Shown: piece after piece, positions 1 to 8,031 of the stretch
How the letters are laid out: every line of letters starts with the position of its first letter
How positions within the stretch are numbered: position 1 is the first letter of the stretch
NCBI GenBank assembly: GCA_003156715.1
Contig: PMHO01000039.1
Location: forward strand, 4,459 to 36,485
Source of the DNA: Candidatus Tityobacter terrigena
GTDB lineage: Bacteria; Vulcanimicrobiota; Vulcanimicrobiia; Vulcanimicrobiales; Vulcanimicrobiaceae
Length of the DNA: 32,027 nucleotides
Direction: 5' to 3'
Translations under genes and position numbers: made by a program
The notes under the pieces: generated by a model
Seen by the model: only the letters and a program-made list of their open reading frames with translations
Databases searched by the model: none
Told to the model about the DNA's origin: nothing

Positions 1-945
1 TTGGTCCCGGTTCTGCCGGCCGAGGAAGACTTTCCATACACCATGCGCCTGATGAGCGAGACGTTGGAATCCAACGGTTCATCCTCGATGGCCTCGGTGT
101 GCGCGAGCACCCTGGCGCTCATGGATGCCGGCGTTCCGATTCGCAAGCACGTCGCAGGCGTGGCCATGGGTCTCATCCTGCACGGCAAGAAACACGCGGT
201 GCTCAGCGACATCCAAGGGCTCGAGGATTCCCTCGGCGAGATGGACTTCAAGGTCGCGGGAACCGTCGACGGCATCACCGCGATTCAAATGGACATCAAG
301 GTCCAGGGTGTCACGCTCGACATCATGCGCGAGGCGCTCGGACAGGCCAAACACGGACGCCTGTTCATCATCGACAAGCTCAAGGAAACGCTGCCCGGGC
401 CGCGCCCGGAGCTCTCGCAGTTTGCGCCGCGGATGATCGTATTGACCATCAACCCCGACAAGATCAAGGACGTCATCGGCCCCGGCGGCAAGATCATCAA
501 CAAGATCATTGCCGACACCGGTGTCAAGATCGACATCGAGAATGACGGGCGCGTCTTTATCGCCTCGCCCGACGGTGAAAGCGCCGAACGAGCCAAGAAG
601 ATGGTCGAAGCGCTGACGAAGGATGTCGTCGTGGGCGAGACCTACATGGGCACGGTCACCCGACTGATGAACTTCGGCGCGTTCGTCGCCGTCTTGCCCG
701 GTAAGGAGGGGCTGGTGCACATCAGCCAGCTCGCCCCGGGCCGCGTCGAGCGGGTCGAAGACGTCGTGAAAATCGGCGACGAGATCATGGTCAAGGTGGT
801 CGAGATCGACTCGCAAGGCCGTATCAACCTCTCGCGCAAGGCCGTCCTAGCCGGCGGCAACAGCGACGACTACGTGCCGCGCGGACCGAGCCGCAACGGC
901 GACTCCGACCGCGACCGCAGCGCGGGCAGGCGGCGGCGCGGATAG
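1..945 (+). CDS. pnp: Polynucleotide phosphorylase, C-terminal part (5' end outside window)
   Basis: PNPase is the phosphorolytic 3'-5' exoribonuclease that degrades mRNA and adds or trims 3' tails, usually as a cytoplasmic trimer. The visible 314 residues start inside the second RNase PH domain (conserved stretch [21 protein letters not shown] near the left edge). A KH domain follows around residues 145-205, with the GxxG motif in [11 protein letters not shown], then an S1 domain around 213-282 ([21 protein letters not shown]) and a short Arg/Asp-rich tail. Full-length enzymes are about 700 residues, so more than half of the gene lies left of the window. The leftmost codon is therefore not a real start. 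A strong terminator follows the TAG at 943-945. Identification is secure from the KH-S1 order and near-identical motifs. Confidence 0.97.
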   Translation: MVPVLPAEEDFPYTMRLMSETLESNGSSSMASVCASTLALMDAGVPIRKHVAGVAMGLILHGKKHAVLSDIQGLEDSLGEMDFKVAGTVDGITAIQMDIKVQGVTLDIMREALGQAKHGRLFIIDKLKETLPGPRPELSQFAPRMIVLTINPDKIKDVIGPGGKIINKIIADTGVKIDIENDGRVFIASPDGESAERAKKMVEALTKDVVVGETYMGTVTRLMNFGAFVAVLPGKEGLVHISQLAPGRVERVEDVVKIGDEIMVKVVEIDSQGRINLSRKAVLAGGNSDDYVPRGPSRNGDSDRDRSAGRRRRG

Positions 946-965
946 GTCAACGGGACACGATGTAG

Positions 966-997
966 GAACGGGCGCCGCTAGGGCGCCCGTTCTGTTT
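966..997 (+). terminator. Intrinsic terminator after pnp
   Basis: A perfect 11-bp inverted repeat (GAACGGGCGCC at 966-976, GGCGCCCGTTC at 982-992) encloses a 5-base loop and is followed by TGTTT. It begins 20 bases after the pnp stop codon. The stem is very stable and the T-tract is short. Confidence 0.85.
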
Positions 998-1031
998 AAC
1001 AGGGCGCTTGGTGGGGTAGAAGGCCCGCAAA

Positions 1032-1589
1032 ATGGTTGGAACGCAGTGGATAGCGTCTCATTGGTGGGTCCTTCTCATCCGAGGGCTGGTTGCCGTCGCG
1101 TTCGGTATTTTTGCCTTCGTCTACCCGGTCGCGACGATCGCAGCCTTCGTGCTGCTCTTCGGCGCCTTCGCGCTCGTCGACGGTGTTTTCGTCACCATCG
1201 CCGCGTTGCGTTTACGGCATCCGCAACACGGCGAACGCTGGTGGCTGATGCTGCTGCAAGGCCTGGCGGGCATCGCGGTCGGCCTCGTGACGTTCTTTTG
1301 GCCGGGAATCACCGCGCTTGCGCTAGCCTTGTTGATCGCTGCCTGGGCGATCCTAACGGGCTTCCTCGAAATCGGGGCCGCATTCCAGCTGCGCAAACAG
1401 ATCGCGGGTGAGATTTTCCTTGTGATCGCGGGCGCGCTATCGGTGCTCTTGGGGCTCGTCTTTGCGATCTTCCCGACGCTCACGCTGCTCTTCAGCGTCT
1501 ACTTCTTCGGAGCGTACGCGATCGTCGCGGGGATTGCGCTCGTCGTGCTCTCCTTCCGCATGCGCAGCCTGCACGCGCCGACCGCTTAA
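1032..1589 (+). CDS. HdeD/DUF308 family membrane protein
   Basis: A 185-residue very hydrophobic protein with about six predicted transmembrane helices arranged as repeated pairs, each pair broken by short polar loops rich in Arg and His. The segment WWVLLIRGLVAVAFGIFAF at residues 11-29 and the internal glycine-rich repeat WLMLLQGLAGIAVGLVTFFWPG are typical of the HdeD (DUF308) family. HdeD in enterobacteria is linked to acid resistance at high cell density, but most family members have no tested role. It sits alone between the pnp terminator and a convergent gene. The function is therefore limited to 'integral inner-membrane protein of the HdeD type'. Confidence 0.8.
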   Translation: MVGTQWIASHWWVLLIRGLVAVAFGIFAFVYPVATIAAFVLLFGAFALVDGVFVTIAALRLRHPQHGERWWLMLLQGLAGIAVGLVTFFWPGITALALALLIAAWAILTGFLEIGAAFQLRKQIAGEIFLVIAGALSVLLGLVFAIFPTLTLLFSVYFFGAYAIVAGIALVVLSFRMRSLHAPTA

Positions 1590-1604
1590 GAAGAGCCGCG
1601 GCGG

Positions 1605-1889
1605 TTACCCGCCGATAAAGCCTCGATAGGGGCGCAGCGGGACGATCTGGATCTCCATCATGCCGCGCTGGGCCATCGGAAGCTCGTCCATCAGCGCGCG
1701 GGCCGCTTCCGCGCTGTCCGCTTCGATCAGGAGGACGGCGCCCGGGACGTCGCCGCGGCTGTAGATCTCGCGGAAGTCGCCGCGCGCGTAGCGTGCGCGC
1801 GCAGCGTCCGCTTCAGGACCGAGCGCCGCGTCGAACTCGGCCTGGCTAAAGCGCTCGGTGAAACGGCGCGTGATTGCAAGGAACTGCAT
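1605..1889 (-). CDS. YciI-like (YCII-related/DABB-fold) small protein
   Basis: A 94-residue protein starting MQFLAITRRFTERFS. It has the size and pattern of the YciI family: an N-terminal beta strand, a central helix with AALGPEADAARARYARGDF, then a strand-helix unit (GAVLLIEADSAEAARALMDELPM) and a C-terminal strand with IVPLRPYRGF. Such proteins adopt a ferredoxin-like dimeric alpha-beta barrel; some are dehalogenase-like or transport-associated, most are uncharacterised. The reading frame stays open further upstream, but the ATG at 1887-1889 gives the normal family N-terminus, and longer versions would run into the divergent ubiD gene. The 76-base gap to ubiD must hold both promoters. Confidence 0.75.
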   Translation of the reverse strand: MQFLAITRRFTERFSQAEFDAALGPEADAARARYARGDFREIYSRGDVPGAVLLIEADSAEAARALMDELPMAQRGMMEIQIVPLRPYRGFIGG

Positions 1890-1965
1890 GGCTTTCGGGA
1901 TTCGCCCCCAACCGGCCCGACCCCGGCGACCGGAACGCCGGTCTCGGGCGTCCAACGAGAGGGCG

Positions 1966-3528
1966 ATGGCCTTTGATTCGCTCGGACAATTCGTCGTCGC
2001 TCTGCGAAGGGCGGACGAGCTGCGCGAGGTGCGGGCCCGTGTGGATCCGCGCCTCGAGATCGCCGAGATCACCGACCGCGTCGTCAAGGCCGGCGGTCCC
2101 GCCCTGTTGTTTTCCAACGTAGCGGGCTCGAAGTTTGCGGTCCTAACCAACCAGTTCGGCACGGAGCGGCGCATGGCCATGGCCTTCGGCGCCAAGTCCC
2201 TGGAAGAAGTCGCGGACCGGCTGCGCGGCATGCTCGATCTCTCGGTCCCGCATAGCGCCGGCGGCCGTTTGGAAAAATTCTTGAAGTTCGGCTCGATGGC
2301 GCTGGCTCTGCCGCTCACGGTCACGAGCGCACCCGTGCAGGAGGTCGTCGAGACGGAGCCGGACCTGCGCAAGCTCCCGATCTTGACGACCTGGCCATTG
2401 GACGGCGGTCCGTTCATCACGCTGCCGCTCGTTTTCACAAAAGATCCGCGCAACGGCACGCAGAACGTCGGCATCTATCGCATGCAGGTCTACGACGAGC
2501 GCACGACCGGGATGCACTGGCAGCGGCACAAGCAGGGACGTGCGCACGCCGCGGCCTGGGGGCGCAACGTCCCGGTGGCCGTCGCCATCGGAGCCGATCC
2601 GGCAATCACGTACGCGGCGACCGCGCCGCTTCCGCCGATCGTCGACGAGATCTTGTTCGCAGGTTTCCTGCGCGGGCGAGGCGTGCGCATGACCGCGTGC
2701 AAAACCGTCGACCTCAAAGTCCCGGCCGATGCGGAGATCGTTCTCGAAGGGTACGTCGACAACGAAGACCTGCGCGTGGAGGGTCCTTTCGGCGATCATA
2801 CCGGCGTGTATAGCCTGGCCGACCGATACCCGACCTTCCACATCACCTGCATCACGCGTCGTACGCAGCCGATCTACGCCGCCACCGTCGTCGGAAAGCC
2901 GCCGATGGAAGACGCGTGGCTCGGCAAAGCCACCGAGCGCATCTTCTTGCCGCTCTTGCAGATGGTCGTCCCCGAAATCGTCGACTACAACCTTCCGGTC
3001 GAAGGCGGCTTCCACAATCTGTGCATCGTGTCGATCAAGAAAGCGTACCCAGGGCACGCTAAAAAGGTCATGAACGCGCTTTGGGGACTGGGGCACATGA
3101 TGATGCTGACGCGCTGCTTAATCGTCGTCGACGCCGACATCGACGTCCACGACGTACGCCAAGTCGCTTGGTACGTGCTCAACAACCTGGACCCGTCGCG
3201 GGATCTCGTCATCATGCCGGGCCCGGTCGACGATCTCGACCACAGCGGACCGTCGCTCGTCTCGCTCGGGCACAAGCTCGGTGTCGACGCGACCCGCAAG
3301 AGCGCAGAGGAAGGCTACGCGCGCGCCTGGCCCCCCGACATCGTCATGGACGAAGCGACGCGCCGGCTCGTCACGCAACGCTGGAGCGAGTACGGATTGC
3401 GGGCGATCGAATCGGTCGCGAGCGCTTGGTCGGGGCAAGGCGGCGATGCGCTGCGGCGTCTGCTGGCAGGCCCGCCGCTCGTTGCCGCTTCGCCCGACGC
3501 GACCGCGCTGCGCGGAGACGGCGTCTGA
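1966..3528 (+). CDS. ubiD: UbiD-family prenylated-FMN decarboxylase
   Basis: A 520-residue member of the UbiD family, which removes the carboxyl group from aromatic or unsaturated acids using prenylated FMN. In quinone synthesis it acts on the prenylated ring acid made by a UbiA enzyme. The family signature EGPFGDHTG is present, giving the catalytic Glu272 and the acidic Asp277. The region GIYRMQVYDERTTGMHW with QRHKQGRAH forms the expected prFMN/metal site, and MPGPVDDLDHS lies near the C-terminus. The ATG at 1966 was chosen because the protein then starts MAFDSLGQFV and a GAGAGGG ribosome-binding site lies just upstream; an in-frame ATG at 1858 would overlap the divergent gene. Its stop overlaps the next start (TGATG), so ubiA is translationally coupled. 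No ubiX flavin prenyltransferase is seen here. Confidence 0.92.
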   Translation: MAFDSLGQFVVALRRADELREVRARVDPRLEIAEITDRVVKAGGPALLFSNVAGSKFAVLTNQFGTERRMAMAFGAKSLEEVADRLRGMLDLSVPHSAGGRLEKFLKFGSMALALPLTVTSAPVQEVVETEPDLRKLPILTTWPLDGGPFITLPLVFTKDPRNGTQNVGIYRMQVYDERTTGMHWQRHKQGRAHAAAWGRNVPVAVAIGADPAITYAATAPLPPIVDEILFAGFLRGRGVRMTACKTVDLKVPADAEIVLEGYVDNEDLRVEGPFGDHTGVYSLADRYPTFHITCITRRTQPIYAATVVGKPPMEDAWLGKATERIFLPLLQMVVPEIVDYNLPVEGGFHNLCIVSIKKAYPGHAKKVMNALWGLGHMMMLTRCLIVVDADIDVHDVRQVAWYVLNNLDPSRDLVIMPGPVDDLDHSGPSLVSLGHKLGVDATRKSAEEGYARAWPPDIVMDEATRRLVTQRWSEYGLRAIESVASAWSGQGGDALRRLLAGPPLVAASPDATALRGDGV

Positions 3529-4409
3529 TGCAGACCGGCCTAGCGGCGGCGCCCAACGCGACGCGGCTGGTTCTCAAGGAGATCCGCCTCGAGCACACGC
3601 TCTTTGCATTGCCCTTTGCATACGTTGGCGCGATCCTGGCGGCGCGCGGTTTGCCGAGCGCGTATCAGCTGGTGTGGATTACCGTAGCGGTGCTCGGCGC
3701 ACGCACTGCGGCGATGGCGGCCAATCGTTACATCGACCGGGATATCGATGCGCGCAACCCGCGCACCGCGCGCCGCGCCCTCGCAAGTGGAACGCTTGCG
3801 CCGCGAATCATGCTGGTTCTGGCCTGCGCGGGCATCGGACTGCTCGTCCTGGCCGCCTTCATGCTCAACCCGCTGTGCGTCGCGCTCCTGCCGCTGGCGG
3901 CGCTCGGCATCGCGATCTATCCCTTTCTCAAACGCTACACCTGGGGGGTGCATTTCGTGCTGGGAGCGGTCGACGGCTTCGCACCGCTGGGGGCCTACGT
4001 GGCCGTTGCCGGGACGATCCGCGGCGCCGGGCTGTGGATCTTCGCAGCCGTCACCTTGTGGGTAGCCGGCTTCGACATCATCTACGCATTGATGGACCGT
4101 GACGTCGATCGAGCCCAGAACCTGCGCTCGATTCCGGCGCGTTTCGGTGAAGCCAGCGGACGGCGGCTGCCGATTGCTCTGCATGCGAGCATGGTCGTCT
4201 TGCTCGCGCTGGCCGGCTGGGCAGCGCAGGCTGGGCCGCTCTACTACCTCGGCGTCGGCTTAGGCCTAGCGCTGGTTCTCTATGAAGACCGGCTTTTCGA
4301 CGTTTCGAAGAATCTGTTCGTTCTCAACGAAAGAGTCTTCGTGAGCAACATGGCATTCTCGGTCGCTTTCCTCGTCTCGACGCTCGGCGGATTCGCGTGG
4401 CACGCTTGA
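3528..4409 (+). CDS. ubiA: UbiA-family polyprenyltransferase (UbiA/MqnP type)
   Basis: A 293-residue integral membrane prenyltransferase with about eight or nine hydrophobic helices. UbiA enzymes join an isoprenoid diphosphate to an aromatic acid. Both Mg-diphosphate motifs are visible: NRYIDRDID at residues 66-74 (NxxxDxxxD) and DRDVD at 190-194 (DxxxD). The start overlaps the ubiD stop by one base and the end overlaps the next gene by 13 bases. The ubiD-ubiA pair fits the prenylation and decarboxylation steps of ubiquinone, or of the futalosine menaquinone route, where the equivalents are MqnP and MqnL. Which of the two cannot be decided, because no other quinone genes are in the window. 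Confidence 0.9.
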   Translation: MQTGLAAAPNATRLVLKEIRLEHTLFALPFAYVGAILAARGLPSAYQLVWITVAVLGARTAAMAANRYIDRDIDARNPRTARRALASGTLAPRIMLVLACAGIGLLVLAAFMLNPLCVALLPLAALGIAIYPFLKRYTWGVHFVLGAVDGFAPLGAYVAVAGTIRGAGLWIFAAVTLWVAGFDIIYALMDRDVDRAQNLRSIPARFGEASGRRLPIALHASMVVLLALAGWAAQAGPLYYLGVGLGLALVLYEDRLFDVSKNLFVLNERVFVSNMAFSVAFLVSTLGGFAWHA

Positions 4410-5575
4410 TTCGGCGGCGCGAGCTGCTAGCTGGGGCCGGGGCGGCCGCCCTGGGCGCCGCCACCACGTCGCCCGTTCGAGCCGCCTACGGGGACACCCC
4501 GATCGCCCCCATCGTTACCCTGGGTGTCGTCGCACCTTTTACGGGCGACTACATTCGTCTGGGCGAGCAGATCGGCAACGGCGTGCGCGCTGCAACCGAC
4601 GATGCGAACCGCATCCGCGGCATTATGGACAAGTCGTTCACGATGCGCACCTTCGACGACCAGAACTTGCTTGCGACCGGATTGGTCAATGCCGGCTTCG
4701 CGTGCGACGATCCGACGATCGTGTGCGTCATCGGCCATCTTTCGGGCACGATCACCGACGCCGCGCTGCGCACCTACGTCAACGGCCAGATGCCGCTGAT
4801 CGTACCGACGGCAACCTACGATCCCATCACCGCCCACGGTTACGGCAACGTATGGCGGCTCGCCACCAAAGACTCGACCGAGGGCCGGCTGACGGCTCTG
4901 TTCGTCGAGGCGCAGCTCAAACCGAAAGTGGCCGCGGCACTCTACCAAGACGGCGACTACGGTTTCGACGTCGCCGGCGGCTTTCACGACCAGCTGCTCA
5001 ACGACAAGATCGACTCGAAGGCGATCCGGTTCAGCTTCGACAAGCCCGATTTCATCGGGGTCGCAAAGGCCACCGCCGCTCTCAAGCCCGATGTCGTTTA
5101 CCTAGCGGGAAGGGCCAGCGACATGGGAGCCGTGATCGTGGAGCTGCGCGCGCAGGGGTACACGGGACCGCTCTACGCCTCGCAAGGCTTTTTCGACGCG
5201 GCGACGCTGCAGAAGTTCAAGGACGATACCGAAGGGTTGATCGTTTCGACCCCGATGCCACCCCTGCAGCTCGCGCCGACGGTCTTCCGAATCCGCTCCG
5301 ACTTCGAGGCACGTTACGGTCAGTTCACCAACCTTTCGGCCTTCGCGTACGCAGCCGCTCAAATCGCGATTGCGGCCGTGAACCGCGGCGCAACGGACCG
5401 CTTGAGCTTGGCGCGCCAGATTGCGCTCGGCGGCGCGTGGCAGACCTGCGTCGGGACGCTTCAGTTCAACAACACCGGGGATCCGCTCGACCCGGACGTG
5501 TACTTCTACACCATCAAGAACGGCACGTGGAAGTACGCGCAGGCGGCGCATCCCAACGGCTTTATCTTGAAGTAG
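4397..5575 (+). CDS. ABC-type periplasmic substrate-binding protein, branched-chain amino acid type, Tat signal
   Basis: A 392-residue extracytoplasmic binding protein of the LivJ/type I fold. The start is GTG at 4397, inside the end of ubiA. The N-terminus has a twin-arginine-like signal (RRRELLAGAGAAALGAA) ending near SPVRAAYG, and no lipobox Cys, so it should be exported folded and released. The mature part begins VTLGVVAPFTGDYIRLGEQI, a typical opening of Leu/Ile/Val-binding proteins, followed by VCVIGHLSGTITDAALR and the ligand-lobe sequence YQDGDYGFDVAGGF. No permease or ATPase genes for an importer are adjacent. The ligand is unknown; the operon position next to ubiD-ubiA hints at an aromatic-acid or quinone-related ligand, but this is only inference. 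Confidence 0.85.
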   Translation: MARLIRRRELLAGAGAAALGAATTSPVRAAYGDTPIAPIVTLGVVAPFTGDYIRLGEQIGNGVRAATDDANRIRGIMDKSFTMRTFDDQNLLATGLVNAGFACDDPTIVCVIGHLSGTITDAALRTYVNGQMPLIVPTATYDPITAHGYGNVWRLATKDSTEGRLTALFVEAQLKPKVAAALYQDGDYGFDVAGGFHDQLLNDKIDSKAIRFSFDKPDFIGVAKATAALKPDVVYLAGRASDMGAVIVELRAQGYTGPLYASQGFFDAATLQKFKDDTEGLIVSTPMPPLQLAPTVFRIRSDFEARYGQFTNLSAFAYAAAQIAIAAVNRGATDRLSLARQIALGGAWQTCVGTLQFNNTGDPLDPDVYFYTIKNGTWKYAQAAHPNGFILK

Positions 5576-5732
5576 AGCTCGAGCTTTCCCGGCCCTCGCG
5601 CGAGCGCGTGGCTTCGTGAACCCGCAAGCTGTGTACGGTCTGTTCGTCGGGATCGTCGTCCAGGTCGATACGCACGCGCAAACGCAGGCCGCCGAGGACG
5701 AGTGAAAACGACGTTCCGAAGTAGCGCATCAT
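5562..5732 (-). CDS. Possible 56-residue protein coupled to the ABC permease
   Basis: An open frame of 56 codons starts MMRYFGTSFSLVLGGLRLRV. Its ATG at 5730-5732 overlaps the permease stop codon (ATGA), a classic coupling arrangement. The product has a short hydrophobic N-terminus, then an acidic and Arg/Ser-rich tail. It ends convergently, 14 bases inside the end of the substrate-binding-protein gene. No family was recognised. The start-stop overlap is the main evidence; chance cannot be excluded in GC-rich DNA. Confidence 0.35.
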   Translation of the reverse strand: MMRYFGTSFSLVLGGLRLRVRIDLDDDPDEQTVHSLRVHEATRSREGRESSSSTSR

Positions 5733-6562
5733 GCCTCCACGCGGCGCCAACCGGCGACGGCTATGGCGCAACAAACGACTCCGATACTCCAAGTAAGGAC
5801 GATTTGCCACGCCATGCTGACCGGCAGAAGCGTGTGCTCGTTCACCGTGCCGCCCTGGCTGGTGAGCGAATGAAGGTAGGCGAGCGGGTTGAGAAAGTTG
5901 AGCGCAATGATCGTTGCGTGAAAGCTCGGGCCGAGGTCCACGGCCGCGAGCGCGCTTAAGATCGAGAAGACGACGATGCTCACAACGCCGGCTTTTCCGC
6001 CCGAGCCCTGATACCAGCCCGTCGCCGCTTGTTTTTCGCCATACCACATAAACGCCATGCCCAAGAGCAGTACGAACGTCGGCAACGCCGCCGAGTCGAC
6101 GAAAAGGAAACGCAGAATGCCGATTGACGCAAGCGGAATGACGGCGATGACGAGCCCCACAAGAAACGCCGCGAGCAGGCCGGCGACGTCGACCAACACG
6201 TACGAGGCGCCGAGGCGCGCGCGTGAAATCGGCTTCGTGAACACATAGTCGAGATGCTCGCTTTCGGCGTTCAGGCTCGGTCCGAGGATCGCGGTAAAGA
6301 AGATGGCCAGAAAACCAGCGACCCCGACCAACCACACCAATGGAAACTCAAGGCTCTTGGCAGCGACCCGCTTCGTTTCGTGGCCGCCCGTCACGTACAC
6401 GAACCCCACGTCCGAAGGGCCGCCTGGGCCAAATGAGACGCTATTTCCGACGGCGACGTGCCCCAGCTGCAGGCCGACGACGAGCGCGAGGGCGATCCCG
6501 AGCAGGATCAGCGCGTAAACGGTCAGCGCCCGCCGCATCCGCAAGAATTCAAGGTACCACAT
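5729..6562 (-). CDS. ABC-2 type transporter permease
   Basis: A 277-residue membrane protein with about six hydrophobic segments and a large non-cytoplasmic loop after the first helix (from around residue 35 to 75). The pattern, an N-terminal helix after a basic MWYLEFLRMRRALTV start and then two blocks of paired helices, matches ABC-2 permeases such as those encoded beside YtrB-like ATPases. Its ATG follows the TAA of the ATPase gene with no gap, so the two subunits are made together. With the GntR gene this is a three-part exporter module like Bacillus ytr or bcr-type operons, which respond to cell-wall stress or peptides. The substrate is not visible from sequence. Confidence 0.85.
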   Translation of the reverse strand: MWYLEFLRMRRALTVYALILLGIALALVVGLQLGHVAVGNSVSFGPGGPSDVGFVYVTGGHETKRVAAKSLEFPLVWLVGVAGFLAIFFTAILGPSLNAESEHLDYVFTKPISRARLGASYVLVDVAGLLAAFLVGLVIAVIPLASIGILRFLFVDSAALPTFVLLLGMAFMWYGEKQAATGWYQGSGGKAGVVSIVVFSILSALAAVDLGPSFHATIIALNFLNPLAYLHSLTSQGGTVNEHTLLPVSMAWQIVLTWSIGVVCCAIAVAGWRRVEA

Positions 6563-7465
6563 TTAGATTGTATCCTCCGGCGACTTGGCGTCGGCGACGG
6601 CATTGAGAAAGATGTCCTCCAGATTGAGGTCGAGGACGCTCACGCTCTTGGGCCCGAGCGCATCGAGACGGCGCGCGATTTCGTCGCCGCCCTCGCGCAC
6701 GTAGGCGCGGTAAACGCGCCCCACGCGTTCGACGCGGAGAATGCGTGCGTCTGCGGCGAGGCCATTGAGCGACGGTACGGAATCCTCGAAAATCGCTTCG
6801 ACGATTTTTTGCGAACCTTTGAGTTCGTCGACCGTGCCGTCCAAAACGAGCCGGCCCTGCTTGAGAATTGCGACGCGGTCGGCGGCGCGTTCGACCTGTC
6901 CGATTTGGTGCGACGAAAACAAGATGGTCGCGCCGCCGGCGGCGGCATCGATCATCAGGTCGAGCACCACGCGCTGAAAGATCGGATCGAGGCCGCTCGA
7001 CGGCTCGTCGAGGACGAGGATGCGCGGCCGGATCGAGAGCGCGAGGATCAGCATCAAGGCGGTCTTCTGACCCTTGGAGAGCCGTTTGACTTTCTTGCGG
7101 CGATCGAGCTTGAACGTGGCGAGCAATTCGTCGGCGCGCTTGGGATCGTGCTTGGGGTTGCTGCGCCGGTTCAGCTCGACGTGTTCGCCGACCGTCATCC
7201 ATTCGTGCAGCACGTTGCGTTCCGGCACGTAGGCGGTCGTTTCGAAGGTCTTCGGTGTAACCGGTGCGCCCTCGATCGCAATGCTGCCGGCGGTAGGTCG
7301 CGCAAGGCCGAGGATACACTTGAAGGCGGTCGTCTTCCCGGCACCATTGGGGCCGAGCAGCCCGCAAATGGAGCCGGGTTCAACGTCGAGGGTTAGATGC
7401 GAAACGGCTTCGAAGCTGCCGTACCGTTTGGTCAGATCGTGAACGGAGATGGTCGTCAGGGTCAT
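6563..7465 (-). CDS. ABC transporter ATP-binding protein (ABC-2 exporter)
   Basis: A 300-residue nucleotide-binding subunit. The Walker A motif GPNGAGKTT lies at about residues 38-46, the signature is LSKGQ (rather than LSGGQ), and Walker B is ILVLDEPSSGLDP. The H-loop His follows in SSHQIGQVE. After the ATPase core comes a roughly 80-residue C-terminal extension, as in YtrB/CcmA-like exporters. It powers the adjacent permease. Its start overlaps the stop of the GntR gene (ATGA, 7462-7465), so expression is coupled to the regulator. The Gly-to-Lys change in the signature occurs in some exporters of this class and need not impair activity. Confidence 0.93.
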   Translation of the reverse strand: MTLTTISVHDLTKRYGSFEAVSHLTLDVEPGSICGLLGPNGAGKTTAFKCILGLARPTAGSIAIEGAPVTPKTFETTAYVPERNVLHEWMTVGEHVELNRRSNPKHDPKRADELLATFKLDRRKKVKRLSKGQKTALMLILALSIRPRILVLDEPSSGLDPIFQRVVLDLMIDAAAGGATILFSSHQIGQVERAADRVAILKQGRLVLDGTVDELKGSQKIVEAIFEDSVPSLNGLAADARILRVERVGRVYRAYVREGGDEIARRLDALGPKSVSVLDLNLEDIFLNAVADAKSPEDTI

Positions 7466-7866
7466 GCCTCCTCCCTAGCGGAGAACCAGCGCCCGAGGGC
7501 GCGTTTGAAAAGTGTCTCGACCTCGGCGCTGGGCAACCCCAGATTGCGCGCTTCGCGAACCGCATCGTCGAGGGCAGCGGCGGCCACGTCGGTGACGGCG
7601 CGTCGGGACTCGCCGGTCGCACCATTGCTGCGGATGAAGGACCCGCGTCCCGGGCTCGTTTCGATCACGCCCTCGCGCTCGAGATCGCGGTACGCCCGGG
7701 CGACGGTGTTCGGGTTGATCGTCAGATCGAGCGCGAGTGCTTTGACGGTCGGCAGTTGCTCGCCGGAGTCGAGCGTCCCCAGGGCAACTGCCCGCTTCAC
7801 CTGCTCGATGAGCTGGAGGTAAAGCGGGATGCCGCTGCGCGGGTCGACGGTGAAGATTGCGGGCAA
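7462..7866 (-). CDS. GntR-family (YtrA subfamily) transcriptional regulator
   Basis: A 134-residue regulator made of an N-terminal winged helix-turn-helix (PLYLQLIEQVKRAVALG, LPTVKALALDLTINPNTVARAYRDL, GVIETSPGRGSFI) and a short C-terminal tail with no ligand domain. This short form is the YtrA subfamily, which normally represses its own ABC-exporter operon. The start is TTG at 7864-7866, giving MPAIFTVDPRSGIPLY, the normal subfamily N-terminus. It lies 13 bases after the stop of a 35-codon gene and overlaps the ATPase start. The palindrome at 8008-8031 upstream is the probable operator. Inducer unknown. Confidence 0.9.
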   Translation of the reverse strand: MPAIFTVDPRSGIPLYLQLIEQVKRAVALGTLDSGEQLPTVKALALDLTINPNTVARAYRDLEREGVIETSPGRGSFIRSNGATGESRRAVTDVAAAALDDAVREARNLGLPSAEVETLFKRALGRWFSAREEA

Positions 7867-7879
7867 GACCCGAGAACCT

Positions 7880-7987
7880 TTAGAGCTTGACGCCCCAGCC
7901 GGGGAAGAGAGCGCCGCTGCGCGGGGTCGAGATCACGGTCGGACGGACGGTTTCGTCGGGGCGGAGGCTGTGCTTGCGGACGGTCAT
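7880..7987 (-). CDS. 35-residue small protein, first gene of the GntR/ABC operon
   Basis: A 35-codon frame, too short for usual cut-offs, starts ATG at 7985-7987 with the best ribosome-binding site of the operon (AGGAGAA at 7993-7999, five bases before the ATG) and stops with TAA at 7880-7882. The product begins MTVRKHSLRPDE and ends PRSGALFPGWGVKL. It is basic (about six Arg/Lys) with no membrane segment; Pro, Gly and Trp are concentrated near the C-terminus. It ends 13 bases before the GntR start, so it would be the first translated gene behind the palindromic operator. It may be a real micro-protein acting with the exporter or regulator, or a leader frame; no family was recognised. Confidence 0.6.
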   Translation of the reverse strand: MTVRKHSLRPDETVRPTVISTPRSGALFPGWGVKL

Positions 7988-8007
7988 TTCGGTTCTCCTA
8001 ACGTCAT

Positions 8008-8031
8008 ATTGTTCTAGTACACTAGTACAAT
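8008..8031. promoter_or_regulatory. Palindromic operator between divergent GntR/ABC operon and M48-RDD gene
   Basis: A 24-bp near-perfect palindrome with outer arms ATTGT/ACAAT and inner arms CTAGT/ACTAG around a central AC. Only one base per arm and the centre break symmetry. GntR proteins of the YtrA type bind such AT-rich inverted repeats as dimers. On the minus strand it overlaps a possible -35 (TTGTAC, 8025-8030) and -10 (TATGAC, 8003-8008). On the plus strand TTGTTC at 8009-8014 and TAGCAT at 8031-8036 have a 16-base gap. One site could therefore control both directions. The symmetry is seen; the regulator assignment is inference. Confidence 0.7.

Noticed and set aside
79..816. Long minus-strand open frame opposite pnp
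   Set aside because: It lies fully opposite a conserved PNPase coding sequence and its product is Asp/Arg/His-rich with no motif, the usual mirror of a GC-rich gene.
2143..3096. 317-codon minus-strand frame opposite ubiD
   Set aside because: Low-complexity Arg/Asp/Val composition, no recognisable domain, and the plus strand codes for a clear UbiD with catalytic motifs.
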